Below, piece by piece: positions 8,242 to 17,398 of a stretch of 64,000 nt of DNA. The position numbers were made by a program, and so were the translations under genes. Positions within the stretch are counted from its first letter, which is position 1; the number at the start of each line of letters is the position of its first letter. The stretch is from Flavobacteriales bacterium. GTDB taxonomy: Bacteria; Bacteroidota; Bacteroidia; Flavobacteriales_F; PHOS-HE28. The notes below the pieces were generated by a model, which was not told the origin of the DNA, did not search any database, and worked only from the letters and a program-made list of their open reading frames with translations. Where the stretch lies: the NCBI GenBank assembly GCA_016788295.1, contig JAEUSY010000023.1:1-64000 (forward strand). Reading direction: 5' to 3'.

Positions 8242-9777
8242 TCAGGACCGCAGGTTCCGCCAAGCATCGGGCAGGTGGTCCGCGAGATCACCGCTGGTCA
8301 TTCCATCCATGCCCAACTGCGAAGCGGCCAGGTCGCCAGCCAACCCGTGCAGATGAACGCCCACAACGGCGGCCGCCCAACTGGACATGCCTTGTGCCAG
8401 CAGACCGGTGATGAGCCCGGTAAGCACATCGCCACTACCGCCCTTCGCCATGCCGGGGTTTCCTGTGGCGTTGTAGTGGATGCTTCCATCCGGCGAATAC
8501 ACGGCCGTAGGCGCCCCTTTCAGAACAACAATGCAGCGTGTGCGCCGTGCCAGTTCGACCGTACGTTCCGAACGTTCAGCACTTGAGCGCGAGGGACTTC
8601 CCACCAACCGATCGAACTCCTTTGGATGCGGTGTGAGCACCGACCCGGCAGGCAGGAACGCAAGCCAAGTGGGGTTGGCCGCGAGCAAGTTCAGCGCATC
8701 GGCATCGAATACCACGGGGACCTGCGACTCTTGTATCAATCGCTTGACCACCAAGGAAGTATCGGCATGCGATCCAAGCCCGGGTCCGATCCCGATGGCC
8801 TGGAACGGTTCCAGCTTGGGCAGCCCGGTGATGCGGTCCATAGCGGGGTCGAGATCGCTCATGGCCTCGGGGGCAGCGGTCTGTATCACCTGTTCCCCTC
8901 GGCCAGGTACGCGCGTGGTCACCAATCCGCAACCGCTACGTAAGGCTGCCCGGGTGGCCAATACGGCCGCACCCATGTGCCCACTTTCACCGGCCACCAG
9001 CAGCGCGTGCCCGAAGGTGCCTTTGTGACCTGTTCTTGGGCGCGGCGGCAATAGGGCCAGCACATCAGGGCGTTGGATCACATGCCGTTGCGGGGCGATC
9101 CTGGCAAGGAACCCTTCATCAAGCCCGATGGGCACCACCTCCCAATAGCCCACGTTGGGAGCCTGATCGGCAAGCAACAGCGCCGGCTTGGGCACTTGGA
9201 AGGTAAGGGTGAACGTTGCTTTAACGATCCTGTCGGAGTGATCATTCGAATTCCCATCGGCGAGAAGGCCAGATGGCAGGTCGATGGCGAATACCGGCCT
9301 GCCACTTGTATTGATCCACCGAACGGCTTCAGCAGCGATGCCGGTCATGGTGTCGGTAATGCCTGTGCCGAAGATCGCGTCGACGATAACCTCCTGAACA
9401 TCAATTGCCGGAAATCCGCCGACCTCCACCATATCATGCACCGGAATACCGAGCGCCTCGCAGCGCTTCAGATTGGTGGCATGGTCGGGCGAAGCGTTGT
9501 CGCGGTGCTTCACACGCACCACCCGCACGGGCTGCCCGCGTAGGTGGAGCAGGCGCGCGATCACCAGTCCATCGCCGCCGTTGTTGCCCATGCCCACCAC
9601 CACCAGAAAGGGGGTGCGGACCCGGGGGTCCTTGGGCCAGCGGGCCACATGCCTTAGCAGGTGCGCCGTGCAACGGGTCCCAGCCCGCTCCATCAGATCA
9701 AGCGAACTGATGGGCTCATGGGCGATGGTGTACGCATCGGCCGCACGCATCTGGGTGGCATTGAGGACCGGCAACAT
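8242..9777 (-). CDS. nnr: Bifunctional NAD(P)H-hydrate epimerase / ADP-dependent dehydratase
   Basis: 511 residues with two domains. The N-terminal YjeF_N epimerase domain (about 1-215) has 'VVGMGNNGGDGLVIARLL', 'DAIFGTG' and 'FAIDLPSGLLADG'. The C-terminal ribokinase-like dehydratase domain (about 230-505) has 'HKGTFGHALLVAGESGHMGAAVLA', 'VFDADALNLLA', 'LTPHPKEFDRL' and the active-site loop 'NPGMAKGGSGDVLTG'. Together they repair hydrated NADH/NADPH. The fused form is common in Bacteroidota. It is apparently monocistronic, between the YciO gene (convergent) and pcm (same strand, 56 bp away). Confidence 0.95.
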   Translation of the reverse strand: MLPVLNATQMRAADAYTIAHEPISSLDLMERAGTRCTAHLLRHVARWPKDPRVRTPFLVVVGMGNNGGDGLVIARLLHLRGQPVRVVRVKHRDNASPDHATNLKRCEALGIPVHDMVEVGGFPAIDVQEVIVDAIFGTGITDTMTGIAAEAVRWINTSGRPVFAIDLPSGLLADGNSNDHSDRIVKATFTLTFQVPKPALLLADQAPNVGYWEVVPIGLDEGFLARIAPQRHVIQRPDVLALLPPRPRTGHKGTFGHALLVAGESGHMGAAVLATRAALRSGCGLVTTRVPGRGEQVIQTAAPEAMSDLDPAMDRITGLPKLEPFQAIGIGPGLGSHADTSLVVKRLIQESQVPVVFDADALNLLAANPTWLAFLPAGSVLTPHPKEFDRLVGSPSRSSAERSERTVELARRTRCIVVLKGAPTAVYSPDGSIHYNATGNPGMAKGGSGDVLTGLITGLLAQGMSSWAAAVVGVHLHGLAGDLAASQLGMDGMTSGDLADHLPDAWRNLRS

Positions 9778-9833
9778 GGTGCCCCAAGTTACCGAGCGTC
9801 GCGTCGGTTCAGCTGTCAGCCATCAGGTAGGCG

Positions 9834-10490
9834 TCACTTTGCTTTGTCGCCCAACATGGGCACGAAGCGGAAAGCGCCGAGGTCGCGTTGCTCAAAGGTG
9901 CCGTCGGCATTGCGATCGATGCACAGCATGCGTTGCACATCGCCTTCACCCACGGGGATCACCATGCGACCACCGGGTTTCAATTGGCCCAGCAGATCGG
10001 GCGGCACGAAAGGCGCCCCGCAAGTGACAAGCACCCGGTCAAAAGGCGCTTCCAAGGGTAATCCCTTGTAGCCATCGCCATAGGTAAGGCTGGGCCGGTA
10101 GCCCATGAGGGCAAGACGCTCCTTGGTGCGCAGGTAGAGCGGCCGCTGCCGTTCAATGGAATACACCTTGGCCCCGAGCTCGAGCAAAACGGCCGTCTGG
10201 AACCCGCTGCCCGTGCCGATCTCCAGCACCTTCGTTCCCTTGCCAACCCCGAGCAGCTCGGTCTGGAAGGCCACTGTGTAGGGCTGCGAAATGGTCTGTT
10301 CGCAACCGATCGGGAAAGCCTTATCGGCGTATGCCAGCTCCAGAAAGGCAGAATCGTCGATGAACTGGTGCCGGGGCACCCGGCCGATGGCCTGAAGGAC
10401 CTGTTCGTTGCGAATGCCCTTGGTTCGGAGCTCCTCGACCAGCTTGCGGCGCAGGCCTTGGTGGCGGAATTCGTCCTTGAGCAGGTGCAT
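9834..10490 (-). CDS. pcm: Protein-L-isoaspartate O-methyltransferase
   Basis: 218 residues. It methylates L-isoaspartyl residues using S-adenosylmethionine to start their repair. SAM-binding motif I is 'VLEIGTGSGFQTAVLLELG'; the family-specific 'DSAFLELAYADKAFPIGCEQTISQPYTVAFQTELL' and post-motif 'ERQRPLYLRTKERL' are present, as is 'GGRMVIPVG'. I chose ATG at 10490; an in-frame ATG 12 bp upstream (10502) would overlap the TACTTTTG promoter element at 10500-10507, so it is unlikely to be translated. Confidence 0.94.
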   Translation of the reverse strand: MHLLKDEFRHQGLRRKLVEELRTKGIRNEQVLQAIGRVPRHQFIDDSAFLELAYADKAFPIGCEQTISQPYTVAFQTELLGVGKGTKVLEIGTGSGFQTAVLLELGAKVYSIERQRPLYLRTKERLALMGYRPSLTYGDGYKGLPLEAPFDRVLVTCGAPFVPPDLLGQLKPGGRMVIPVGEGDVQRMLCIDRNADGTFEQRDLGAFRFVPMLGDKAK

Positions 10491-10499
10491 GGCGGGGCG

Positions 10500-10507
10500 C
10501 AAAAGTA
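10500..10507 (-). promoter_or_regulatory. -7 element TACTTTTG of pcm
   Basis: Perfect TAnnTTTG consensus on the minus strand, ending 10 nt from the chosen ATG of pcm. It decides the start codon, since the upstream in-frame ATG lies inside it. Confidence 0.55.
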
Positions 10508-10539
10508 GAGGCTCGTCCCCTGCCCCATGCGGTACCTGT

Positions 10540-10547
10540 TATTTTCG
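10540..10547 (+). promoter_or_regulatory. -7 element TATTTTCG upstream of the Gfo/Idh/MocA gene
   Basis: TATTTTCG, a one-mismatch form of TAnnTTTG repeated before several genes in this window, lies 31 nt before the chosen ATG at 10578. It supports excluding the longer reading frame that begins at 10527. Confidence 0.45.
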
Positions 10548-10577
10548 CGGCCCGCCCGCAGGAAAGGCGCGGTCCAC

Positions 10578-11573
10578 ATGGCGAACCAACGTCCCATCCG
10601 CATTGGCGTTCTAGGAGCCGGCCACCTCGGCCGCATCCACTTGCAACAGTTGCTGGAGATACCTGAGTATCAGGTGATGGGCTTCCACGACCCGGACCCG
10701 GCACGCTGCGAAGTGATCCAACAGGAGTTCGGTGTGGCACCGGTGAGCGGCGGGCCGGAGGCCTTGTTGGCGATGGTGGACGCGGTGGACATAGTGACCC
10801 CCACCCTCTTCCACCACGACCTGGCCACCAAAGCATTGGAGCGCGGCCTCGATGTCTTCATAGAAAAACCCTTGGCCAATACCATGGACGAGGCCCGGGC
10901 CTTGGTGGCACTGACCGAACGCACCGGCAAGCGGGTGCAGGTGGGCCATGTAGAGCGCTTCAACCCAGCATTCCAAGCGGCACGGCCCTACCTGGCCAAC
11001 CCCATGTTCATCGAAACGCATCGCCTGGCGCAGTTCAACCCGCGCGGTACCGATGTGAGCGTGGTGTTGGACCTGATGATCCACGACATCGACATTGTGC
11101 TCAGCGTGGTGAACAGCCCCGTGAAAGAGGTGCATGCCAGCGGTGTGGCGGTGGTGAGCGATACACCCGATATCGCCAATGCGCGTATCGCCTTCGAGAA
11201 CGGTTGTGTGGCCAACCTCACCGCCAGCCGCATCAGCCTGAAGAACATGCGCAAGAGCCGCTTCTTCCAGCGCGATGCCTACATCGCCGTGGACATGCTC
11301 ACGAAATCGACCGAGATCGTACGCATGCGTGCAGTGGAAGGCGAACCCGATCCCTTCGCGGTAACGATCGACCTCGGCAATGGAAAAGGCTCTCGCGAGA
11401 TCAGCTTTGAGAAGCCCGAGGTGCCCACGATCAACGCGATCCGAGAAGAGCTGCGGGCGTTCGCCATGAGCCTCTTGAACGACACCCCGGTGGTGGTGCC
11501 CATTACCGATGGCGCCGCTGCCATGGAGACCGCTCACAAGGTGCTGGCTGGCATGCAATTACAAAAGGCGTGA
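10578..11573 (+). CDS. Gfo/Idh/MocA family oxidoreductase
   Basis: 331 residues. The N-terminal Rossmann domain begins 'IRIGVLGAGHLGRIHLQQLLEIPEYQVMGFHDPDP' and the signature 'FIEKPLANTMDEARALVALTE' contains the catalytic-site EKP lysine. The C-terminal domain includes 'VVLDLMIHDIDIVLSVV', with the family's histidine. Members oxidise or reduce sugars and related carbonyl compounds with NAD(P); the substrate here is unknown. A sugar transferase lies two genes downstream, so a role in nucleotide-sugar or envelope glycan metabolism is possible. The start at 10578 follows a TATTTTCG promoter box at 10540-10547. Confidence 0.88.
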   Translation: MANQRPIRIGVLGAGHLGRIHLQQLLEIPEYQVMGFHDPDPARCEVIQQEFGVAPVSGGPEALLAMVDAVDIVTPTLFHHDLATKALERGLDVFIEKPLANTMDEARALVALTERTGKRVQVGHVERFNPAFQAARPYLANPMFIETHRLAQFNPRGTDVSVVLDLMIHDIDIVLSVVNSPVKEVHASGVAVVSDTPDIANARIAFENGCVANLTASRISLKNMRKSRFFQRDAYIAVDMLTKSTEIVRMRAVEGEPDPFAVTIDLGNGKGSREISFEKPEVPTINAIREELRAFAMSLLNDTPVVVPITDGAAAMETAHKVLAGMQLQKA

Positions 11574-11620
11574 AGGCACATACTGATCGCATACGAAGCA
11601 ACGTTGAACGGTTCCGCACA

Positions 11621-12490
11621 ATGATCGGAACCATACGGACCCCGTTGCTGGCATCACTTGTTCTGGTGGGTTGCACCAAAGGGGATCGTGTGCCGGCCTA
11701 TGTGGAGGTGGCCCCGTTCACATTGACGACCACAACGGCCCAAGGCGCTGCAACCCACAAGATCACCGATGCGTGGGTATCCGTTGATGAGCGATTGATC
11801 GGCGTTTGGGAATTACCCGCCCGCATTCCGGTCCTTGGCGAAGGCCGGAAGACCATCAGCATTGTGCCGGCCGTGAAACGCAATGGCATGTTCGATGATC
11901 GGGTACGCTATCCCTTCCTGAACACCTACACCGGCCAAGTGGAACTGGTGCGGGAAGGAACCACCACTGTTGCGCCAGCCACCACCTACAAGAGCAACTC
12001 GCTGTTCTGGATAGAAGCTTTCGATGACCCCGATTTTGCACGATTGAACGTGCTTCCCGCCAGCGATACCACATTGGAACGCTATACCCCTGCATCCAAC
12101 CCCGAACTGTTGTACATCGAGGACTCACCGTGTGGTGGATTCCACGTGGATGCCACTCGCCCCTACTTCGGGCTATATACCGATGAGGACTTCACCTTGG
12201 CAAGTGGAGCGGTGTTCCTCGAATTGGATTACCGCTGCGACATCATCTTCACCATCGGTGTGCTTTATACAAGCAGCAACATTTCCTCTTATGACCCGGT
12301 GGTCTTCGTTGCACCGACCGTGCGCTCCAATGGATTCATGCCTTGGAACAAGATCTATGTGGACCTGACCGGCTTCTTCAATTCACCGGGGCTATCCCAA
12401 CGCGATATCTACATCGAGGCCCGCTCTTCCAATGGTACCAGCGGCTCAGTGTACTTGGACAACCTGAAGATCGTACGTTTCGGATCATGA
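11621..12490 (+). CDS. Lipoprotein coupled to a sugar transferase
   Basis: 289 residues. The signal sequence MIGTIRTPLLASLVLVGC ends in a lipobox (LVGC, Cys at residue 18). The mature part is beta-rich ('FTLTTTTAQGAATHKITDAWVSVDERLIGVWELPARIPVL', later 'GAVFLELDYRCDIIFTIGV') and ends with 'IYIEARSSNGTSGSVYLDNLKIVRFG', which looks like a jelly-roll carbohydrate-binding-type strand pattern. I do not recognise the family. A GTG start at 11570, overlapping the preceding stop, is possible, but the ATG at 11621 gives a normal lipoprotein signal. Its TGA overlaps the ATG of the next gene (ATGA), implying translational coupling with glycan assembly. Confidence 0.75.
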   Translation: MIGTIRTPLLASLVLVGCTKGDRVPAYVEVAPFTLTTTTAQGAATHKITDAWVSVDERLIGVWELPARIPVLGEGRKTISIVPAVKRNGMFDDRVRYPFLNTYTGQVELVREGTTTVAPATTYKSNSLFWIEAFDDPDFARLNVLPASDTTLERYTPASNPELLYIEDSPCGGFHVDATRPYFGLYTDEDFTLASGAVFLELDYRCDIIFTIGVLYTSSNISSYDPVVFVAPTVRSNGFMPWNKIYVDLTGFFNSPGLSQRDIYIEARSSNGTSGSVYLDNLKIVRFGS

Positions 12491-13905
12491 CAGGACGGCG
12501 GACACAGGTGGCCAAATATGTTGCTGCGGACCTGCTGGGATCCGCTGCCGCCTGGACACTGTTCTATATGTACCGCAAGGCCTATCTGGAGCCCATCAAG
12601 TTCGGCCAAGCCGTCCCCATCGAGCTGGATGCGAACTTCTACAAGGGCCTGGTGCTCATCCCCTTGTTCTGGTTCGGGCTCTACACGATCATTGGTGGCT
12701 ATCGCGACATTTTCCGCCGTTTCCGCATCAAGGAACTGGGCCAGACCCTGTTGATCTCGCTGATCGGCGTGGTGCTCATCTTCTTCGTGCTGCTGTTGGA
12801 CGACCAAGTGGCCGGCTACCGCTATTACTATCGGTCCTTCATGGCCCTGTTCGGCCTGCATTTCGCGCTCACATTCATCCCCCGGTTCCTGCTGACCAGC
12901 AGCACCGTACGCCGGGTCCACGATCGGCGCATCGGGTTCAATACGGTACTTGTGGGAGGGAATGAGCGTGCCTTGGCGATCTTCCAGGAGATCGAGGCCA
13001 TGCCGAAATCGCCTGGCAACAGGTTCGTCGGATTCCTCCAAGTGAACGGAGGCGACCAGCTGCTCACCAGCGTTGGCCTACCGCGTCTGGGCAAATGGCA
13101 CGAATTGCGGCCGATCATCGAGCAACAGGGAATTGAAGAGGTCATCATCGCAGTGGATTCCGGCGAGCACGAGCACATGAGCCGGATCATGAATGAACTG
13201 GAGGGTACAGGTGTGCGGATCAAGGTGATACCAGATATGTACGACATCCTTTCAGGCTCGGTGAAGATGACCAGCATCTTCGGCACCCCGCTGATCGAGG
13301 TGAACCCGGAGATCATGCCGGCATGGCAGTTCTCGCTGAAACGAATTGTGGACATCTCCGCGAGCTTCATCGCACTCCTGATCCTGCTTCCGGTGTTCGC
13401 GGTGTTCGCCCTATTGGTAAAGTTCTCCAGCCATGGCCCGGTGTTCTTTCGCCAGGAACGCATTGGCAAGTTCGGAAGGCCGTTCACCATCGTGAAGTTC
13501 CGCAGTATGTACTGCGATGCCGAGCGTAATGGCCCGCAGTTGAGCAGTACCAGCGATCCCCGGATCACCCCTTTTGGCCGCTGGATGCGCAAGACCCGAA
13601 TGGACGAACTGCCACAGTTCTGGAACGTACTTGTGGGCGACATGAGCCTTGTGGGCCCACGCCCCGAGCGCCAGCACTTCATTGACGAGATCACGAAGGT
13701 GGCCCCGCACTACCGACACCTGCACAAGGTGCGCCCGGGCATTACCAGTTGGGGGCAGGTGAAGTTCGGCTATGCCGAGAACGTGGATCAGATGGTGCGC
13801 CGCCTGAAGTACGACATCCTTTATATCGAGAACATGAGCATGGCCGTGGACCTGAAGATCCTGGCATATACAGTTCTCATCATCCTGAAAGGTGATGGCA
13901 AATAA
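12487..13905 (+). CDS. Polyprenyl-phosphate sugar-1-phosphate transferase (WcaJ/WbaP type)
   Basis: 472 residues. The first ~170 hold four to five membrane spans (for example 'LVLIPLFWFGLYTIIGGY', 'LLISLIGVVLIFFVLLL'), then a Rossmann-like cytosolic region ('TVLVGGNERALAIFQEIE'). The C-terminal bacterial sugar transferase domain shows 'GPVFFRQERIGKFGRPFTIVKFRSM', 'RKTRMDELPQFWNVLVGDMSLVGPRPE' and 'RPGITSWGQV'. It transfers a sugar phosphate from a nucleotide sugar to undecaprenyl phosphate, starting exopolysaccharide, capsule or O-antigen synthesis. No other polymer genes follow: a strong terminator lies directly after the stop. Confidence 0.93.
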   Translation: MTGRRTQVAKYVAADLLGSAAAWTLFYMYRKAYLEPIKFGQAVPIELDANFYKGLVLIPLFWFGLYTIIGGYRDIFRRFRIKELGQTLLISLIGVVLIFFVLLLDDQVAGYRYYYRSFMALFGLHFALTFIPRFLLTSSTVRRVHDRRIGFNTVLVGGNERALAIFQEIEAMPKSPGNRFVGFLQVNGGDQLLTSVGLPRLGKWHELRPIIEQQGIEEVIIAVDSGEHEHMSRIMNELEGTGVRIKVIPDMYDILSGSVKMTSIFGTPLIEVNPEIMPAWQFSLKRIVDISASFIALLILLPVFAVFALLVKFSSHGPVFFRQERIGKFGRPFTIVKFRSMYCDAERNGPQLSSTSDPRITPFGRWMRKTRMDELPQFWNVLVGDMSLVGPRPERQHFIDEITKVAPHYRHLHKVRPGITSWGQVKFGYAENVDQMVRRLKYDILYIENMSMAVDLKILAYTVLIILKGDGK

Positions 13906-13907
13906 GA

Positions 13908-13931
13908 AAGGGCGGCCCGCAGGCCGCCCTT
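13908..13931. terminator. Bidirectional terminator hairpin
   Basis: A perfect 10-bp stem AAGGGCGGCC / GGCCGCCCTT with a CGCA loop, between the convergent sugar transferase and sugar dehydrogenase genes. The A- and T-rich ends serve both strands. Confidence 0.8.
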
Positions 13932-13952
13932 TCCAATGTCCGATCGTTTCGC

Positions 13953-15572
13953 TCAGTGCATGACCGTAACACTGCCGCGCAGAGCGTTGCTAGCTGATCG
14001 GTCACGCACCACATAAACATAAGAACCGTTAGGCAAGGCACCCACCTCGGCTATCGCGGTGGTTGAATTGGCGGCCACAGGCACGGTCATCACCAACCGG
14101 CCGGTGAAGTCAAGTAATTCTATTGCGACTGCATCGGTCGGCAAACCCTCGAACCGGAGCGAACCATCGGCAGGAACCGGGAATGTGCGCACTGAGCTTT
14201 GCGGCTGCTCCTGCACGCCGGTAATAATAACGCCTACACTGTTTGACTGCAACAGGCAGTTGGCACCCTGATTGGCGATCACGTAGTAAACCCCGGAAAC
14301 CGTGGCCTCATAGATCTGCTCGGTGGCCCCGGGGATCAGGTTGCCATCCAAGTACCACGCATACCCCAGAGCCGGGCTGCTGGTCAGTGTAGCACCGTCG
14401 GCCGAGACCGTAGGCATGGGCATGGGGCAGGCATCCTTTATCCGATATAAAATGCCCGAACTGTTATTGCCGGCGAAAAGTTCACCCGCAGCATTTTCCG
14501 CGATCACCGAGAAGCCCACTTGACCGGATGCCAGCACTTGCGCACGGACCCACGTTCCTTGGTCGTTCTGGCGAAGGGAGTAAAATTGGCCTCCACAGTA
14601 ATCCGTGTAGATGTGCAACCCTGCCAATCGAGGATACTGCGACCCGCGGTACACGCGGCCGCCAATAATGGAGCACCAACCCTGCTGGCTTTGCTGATGC
14701 ACGGTTATTGGAGCTTCATAGGTGGATTGTGTGGCACACCCGGATCCATTGTACAAAGTATTCGCCTCGTAGCAACGCCAGCCGAAATTGGGTCCACTAT
14801 TGTCCCCGGCCGCCACATGGTCCATCTCCTCAAATGCGTTCTGCCCCACATCACCGATGAACAGATCACCCGTAAGCCGGTCGAAACCCATGCGATAGGG
14901 GTTGCGCAATCCACTGGCCCAGATCTCCGGCAGAGTATCATTTCCCAGCCCCACCCAGGGATTATCCGCAGGCACCTCCCAACCAGAGGGACCGCCCACA
15001 TCAATGCGGATGATATCGCCCAAGGGGTCGGTGAGGTCCTGGGCATTGTTCTGGGGGTCACCAGCGCTACCACCGTCGCCAAATGCCACGTACAACAAGC
15101 CATCCAACCCAAAATCAAGATCACCACCATTATGGTTCGAGTAGGGCTGAGGGTAGGTGTACAGGATCTCCTGGCTGGCGGGATCGGCCACGTTGGGGTC
15201 CGAAGCGCTCACCGTGAACCGTGATATACGCGATACGCCGGGGCTAGTACCCGCCGTGTAGTACACATAAAAACGACCATTCTCGGCATAGGCGGGGTCG
15301 AAGGCCAGGCCAAGCAGCCCTTGCTCATTCCCCGATGACAACACCTGCCCCGAGATATCGAGGAACGGCGTGGGCAACAAGGTGCCATTGGGCTGAACGA
15401 TGCGGATACGACCGGCTTGCAGCGTAACGAACAGACGATCGTCTCCGGCATGAGCGATGTCCGTTATACGGGTAAGACCGGTGGTCATTTGTTCCAAAGC
15501 CAGGGTCACCGGGCTTTGGGCACGCGCTCCGACCAAGGCCAGTGCGGCAAAAAGGGTAAGTGTCTTCTTCAT
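13953..15572 (-). CDS. PQQ-dependent sugar dehydrogenase-like protein with T9SS sorting domain
   Basis: 539 residues. Signal peptide [20 protein letters not shown] six-bladed beta-propeller of the glucose/sorbosone dehydrogenase family covers about residues 20-345: '[22 protein letters not shown]', '[24 protein letters not shown]', '[23 protein letters not shown]' and '[26 protein letters not shown]'. A short Ig-like segment follows and the last ~80 residues form a T9SS type A sorting domain. It is likely a cell-surface or secreted sugar oxidase; whether PQQ is bound cannot be decided from sequence. Start at 15572 gives a clean signal peptide; the frame runs on to 15731. Confidence 0.92.
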   Translation of the reverse strand: MKKTLTLFAALALVGARAQSPVTLALEQMTTGLTRITDIAHAGDDRLFVTLQAGRIRIVQPNGTLLPTPFLDISGQVLSSGNEQGLLGLAFDPAYAENGRFYVYYTAGTSPGVSRISRFTVSASDPNVADPASQEILYTYPQPYSNHNGGDLDFGLDGLLYVAFGDGGSAGDPQNNAQDLTDPLGDIIRIDVGGPSGWEVPADNPWVGLGNDTLPEIWASGLRNPYRMGFDRLTGDLFIGDVGQNAFEEMDHVAAGDNSGPNFGWRCYEANTLYNGSGCATQSTYEAPITVHQQSQQGWCSIIGGRVYRGSQYPRLAGLHIYTDYCGGQFYSLRQNDQGTWVRAQVLASGQVGFSVIAENAAGELFAGNNSSGILYRIKDACPMPMPTVSADGATLTSSPALGYAWYLDGNLIPGATEQIYEATVSGVYYVIANQGANCLLQSNSVGVIITGVQEQPQSSVRTFPVPADGSLRFEGLPTDAVAIELLDFTGRLVMTVPVAANSTTAIAEVGALPNGSYVYVVRDRSASNALRGSVTVMH

Positions 15573-15641
15573 GTTTCCGAGCAGGTTGTTCACAAACCTA
15601 TGAACCGCAGACACATCGGCACTGTTCATTCGGCGAAGACC

Positions 15642-15649
15642 TATTTTCG
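15642..15649 (+). promoter_or_regulatory. -7 element TATTTTCG of prfC
   Basis: TATTTTCG followed by GCGGCCCC, the same box and downstream context seen before the Gfo/Idh/MocA gene at 10540. It lies 28 nt before the prfC ATG. Confidence 0.45.
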
Positions 15650-15677
15650 CGGCCCCATCAACGGGACCCGCACGACC

Positions 15678-17279
15678 ATGGGGCTTCACGAGGAGATCGC
15701 CAAGCGACGCACGTTCGCCATCATCAGCCACCCCGACGCGGGTAAGACCACGCTCACGGAGAAATTCCTACTGTACGGAGGTGCCATCCAAACGGCTGGT
15801 GCGGTCAAGAGCAACAAGATCCGTCGGGGAGCCACCAGCGATTTCATGGAGATCGAACGCCAGCGCGGGATCTCGGTGAGCACTTCGGTGATGACCTTCG
15901 AGTATGGTGGCAAGCTGATCAACCTGCTCGACACCCCCGGTCACCGCGACTTCGCCGAGGACACCTACCGCACCTTAACCGCGGTAGACAGCGTGGTGCT
16001 GGTGATCGACTGCGTGAAGGGCGTTGAGGCGCAGACCGAACGCCTCATGGAGGTGTGCCGCATGCGCAGTACCCCGGTGATCGTGTTCATCAACAAGTTG
16101 GACCTCGAAGGCCGCGATGCCTTCGACCTGCTGGATGAACTGGAAGAGAAGCTATCCATCAAGGTGCGGCCCATGAGCTGGCCGATCGGTATCGGGGCCA
16201 CCTTCCAAGGGGTTTACGATCTGTACAGCAAAGGCCTGCGCCTGTTCGACCCCGGCAAGACCAAAGTGGAGCAGAGCAGCATTCAGATCGACAGCATACA
16301 GGACCCGCAGCTCGACACCCAGATCGGTGAAGATGCGGCCGCACAGCTCCGCGAGGACATCGACCTGATCGAAGGAGTGTACGACCCGCTGAACATCGCC
16401 GACTACCAGGCCGGTCGCATTGCACCCGTGTTCTTCGGAAGCGCATTCAATAACTTCGGTGTGAAGGAGGTGCTCGACGCCTTCACGGGCATTGCCCCTC
16501 CCCCTGGCCCGCGACCCACGGACCAAGGCGAAGTGGCCCCGGACGACACCAAGTTCAGTGGCTTCGTGTTCAAGATCCACGCGAACCTGGACCCCAACCA
16601 CCGCGATCGCATCGCTTTCCTGCGCGTGTGTTCCGGTCGCTTCCAGCGCAACACGTACTACCACCACGTCCGGCTCGAAAAGCAATTACGGTTCGCCACT
16701 CCCACCAACTTCCTGGCCGCAGCCAAGACCATTGTGGACGAGGCTTGGCCGGGTGATGTGATCGGCCTGTTCGATACCGGCAACTTCAAGATCGGCGACA
16801 CCCTCACCGAAGGCGCCAAGTTCCAGTTCCGTGGCATTCCGGCCTTCTCCCCTGAGATGTTCCGCGAACTGGTGAACATGGACCCCATGAAGACCAAACA
16901 ATTGGATAAGGGGATCCGCCAGCTTACCGACGAGGGCGTGGCGCAGCTCTTCACCCAACAACCCGGCAACAAGAAGATCGTGGGGTGCGTTGGCGAGCTC
17001 CAGTTCGAGGTGATCGCCTACCGCCTGGAGCACGAATACGGCGCCAAATGCGCCTTCCAAGCCATTCCGGCACACAAGGCCTGCTGGATGACATCCACCG
17101 ACCAGGCCCAGCTGGACCAGTTCATTCGCATGAAGGCCCAGCAGATCGTTCAGGACAAGGATGGCAACGCGGTGTTCATGGCACCCAGCGCCTACATGCT
17201 CGACCTGGAAAAGCGGAACAACCCGGCCATTACCTTCCACACCACCAGCGAGTTCAAGACCGCGGTGGCCGAGGCCTGA
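15678..17279 (+). CDS. prfC: Peptide chain release factor 3
   Basis: 533 residues. A translational GTPase that recycles RF1 and RF2 from the ribosome after peptide release. P-loop '[22 protein letters not shown]', '[15 protein letters not shown]' (switch I), '[20 protein letters not shown]' (G3 with the catalytic His) and 'INKLD' (G4) are all canonical. C-terminal RF3 features such as '[23 protein letters not shown]' and '[23 protein letters not shown]' are present. Start at 15678 ([18 protein letters not shown]) matches the family; the open frame extends far upstream into the antisense of the neighbouring gene. Confidence 0.96.
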   Translation: MGLHEEIAKRRTFAIISHPDAGKTTLTEKFLLYGGAIQTAGAVKSNKIRRGATSDFMEIERQRGISVSTSVMTFEYGGKLINLLDTPGHRDFAEDTYRTLTAVDSVVLVIDCVKGVEAQTERLMEVCRMRSTPVIVFINKLDLEGRDAFDLLDELEEKLSIKVRPMSWPIGIGATFQGVYDLYSKGLRLFDPGKTKVEQSSIQIDSIQDPQLDTQIGEDAAAQLREDIDLIEGVYDPLNIADYQAGRIAPVFFGSAFNNFGVKEVLDAFTGIAPPPGPRPTDQGEVAPDDTKFSGFVFKIHANLDPNHRDRIAFLRVCSGRFQRNTYYHHVRLEKQLRFATPTNFLAAAKTIVDEAWPGDVIGLFDTGNFKIGDTLTEGAKFQFRGIPAFSPEMFRELVNMDPMKTKQLDKGIRQLTDEGVAQLFTQQPGNKKIVGCVGELQFEVIAYRLEHEYGAKCAFQAIPAHKACWMTSTDQAQLDQFIRMKAQQIVQDKDGNAVFMAPSAYMLDLEKRNNPAITFHTTSEFKTAVAEA

Positions 17280-17385
17280 GCCCGTTCACAAGGCTTAACA
17301 GGTCGGCAGCGGTCGTTCCACACCGTTGAACCGTCCTTAGATCCGGAACGGCATTTGCCAGCACACGCCAGCCACGTATGGCTTC

Positions 17386-17393
17386 TACTTTTG
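17386..17393 (+). promoter_or_regulatory. -7 element TACTTTTG of the TlpA-like gene
   Basis: TACTTTTG is followed after only 5 nt by the ATG at 17399, so the transcript is probably leaderless. It rules out the in-frame start at 17378. Confidence 0.55.
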
Positions 17394-17398
17394 CGACC

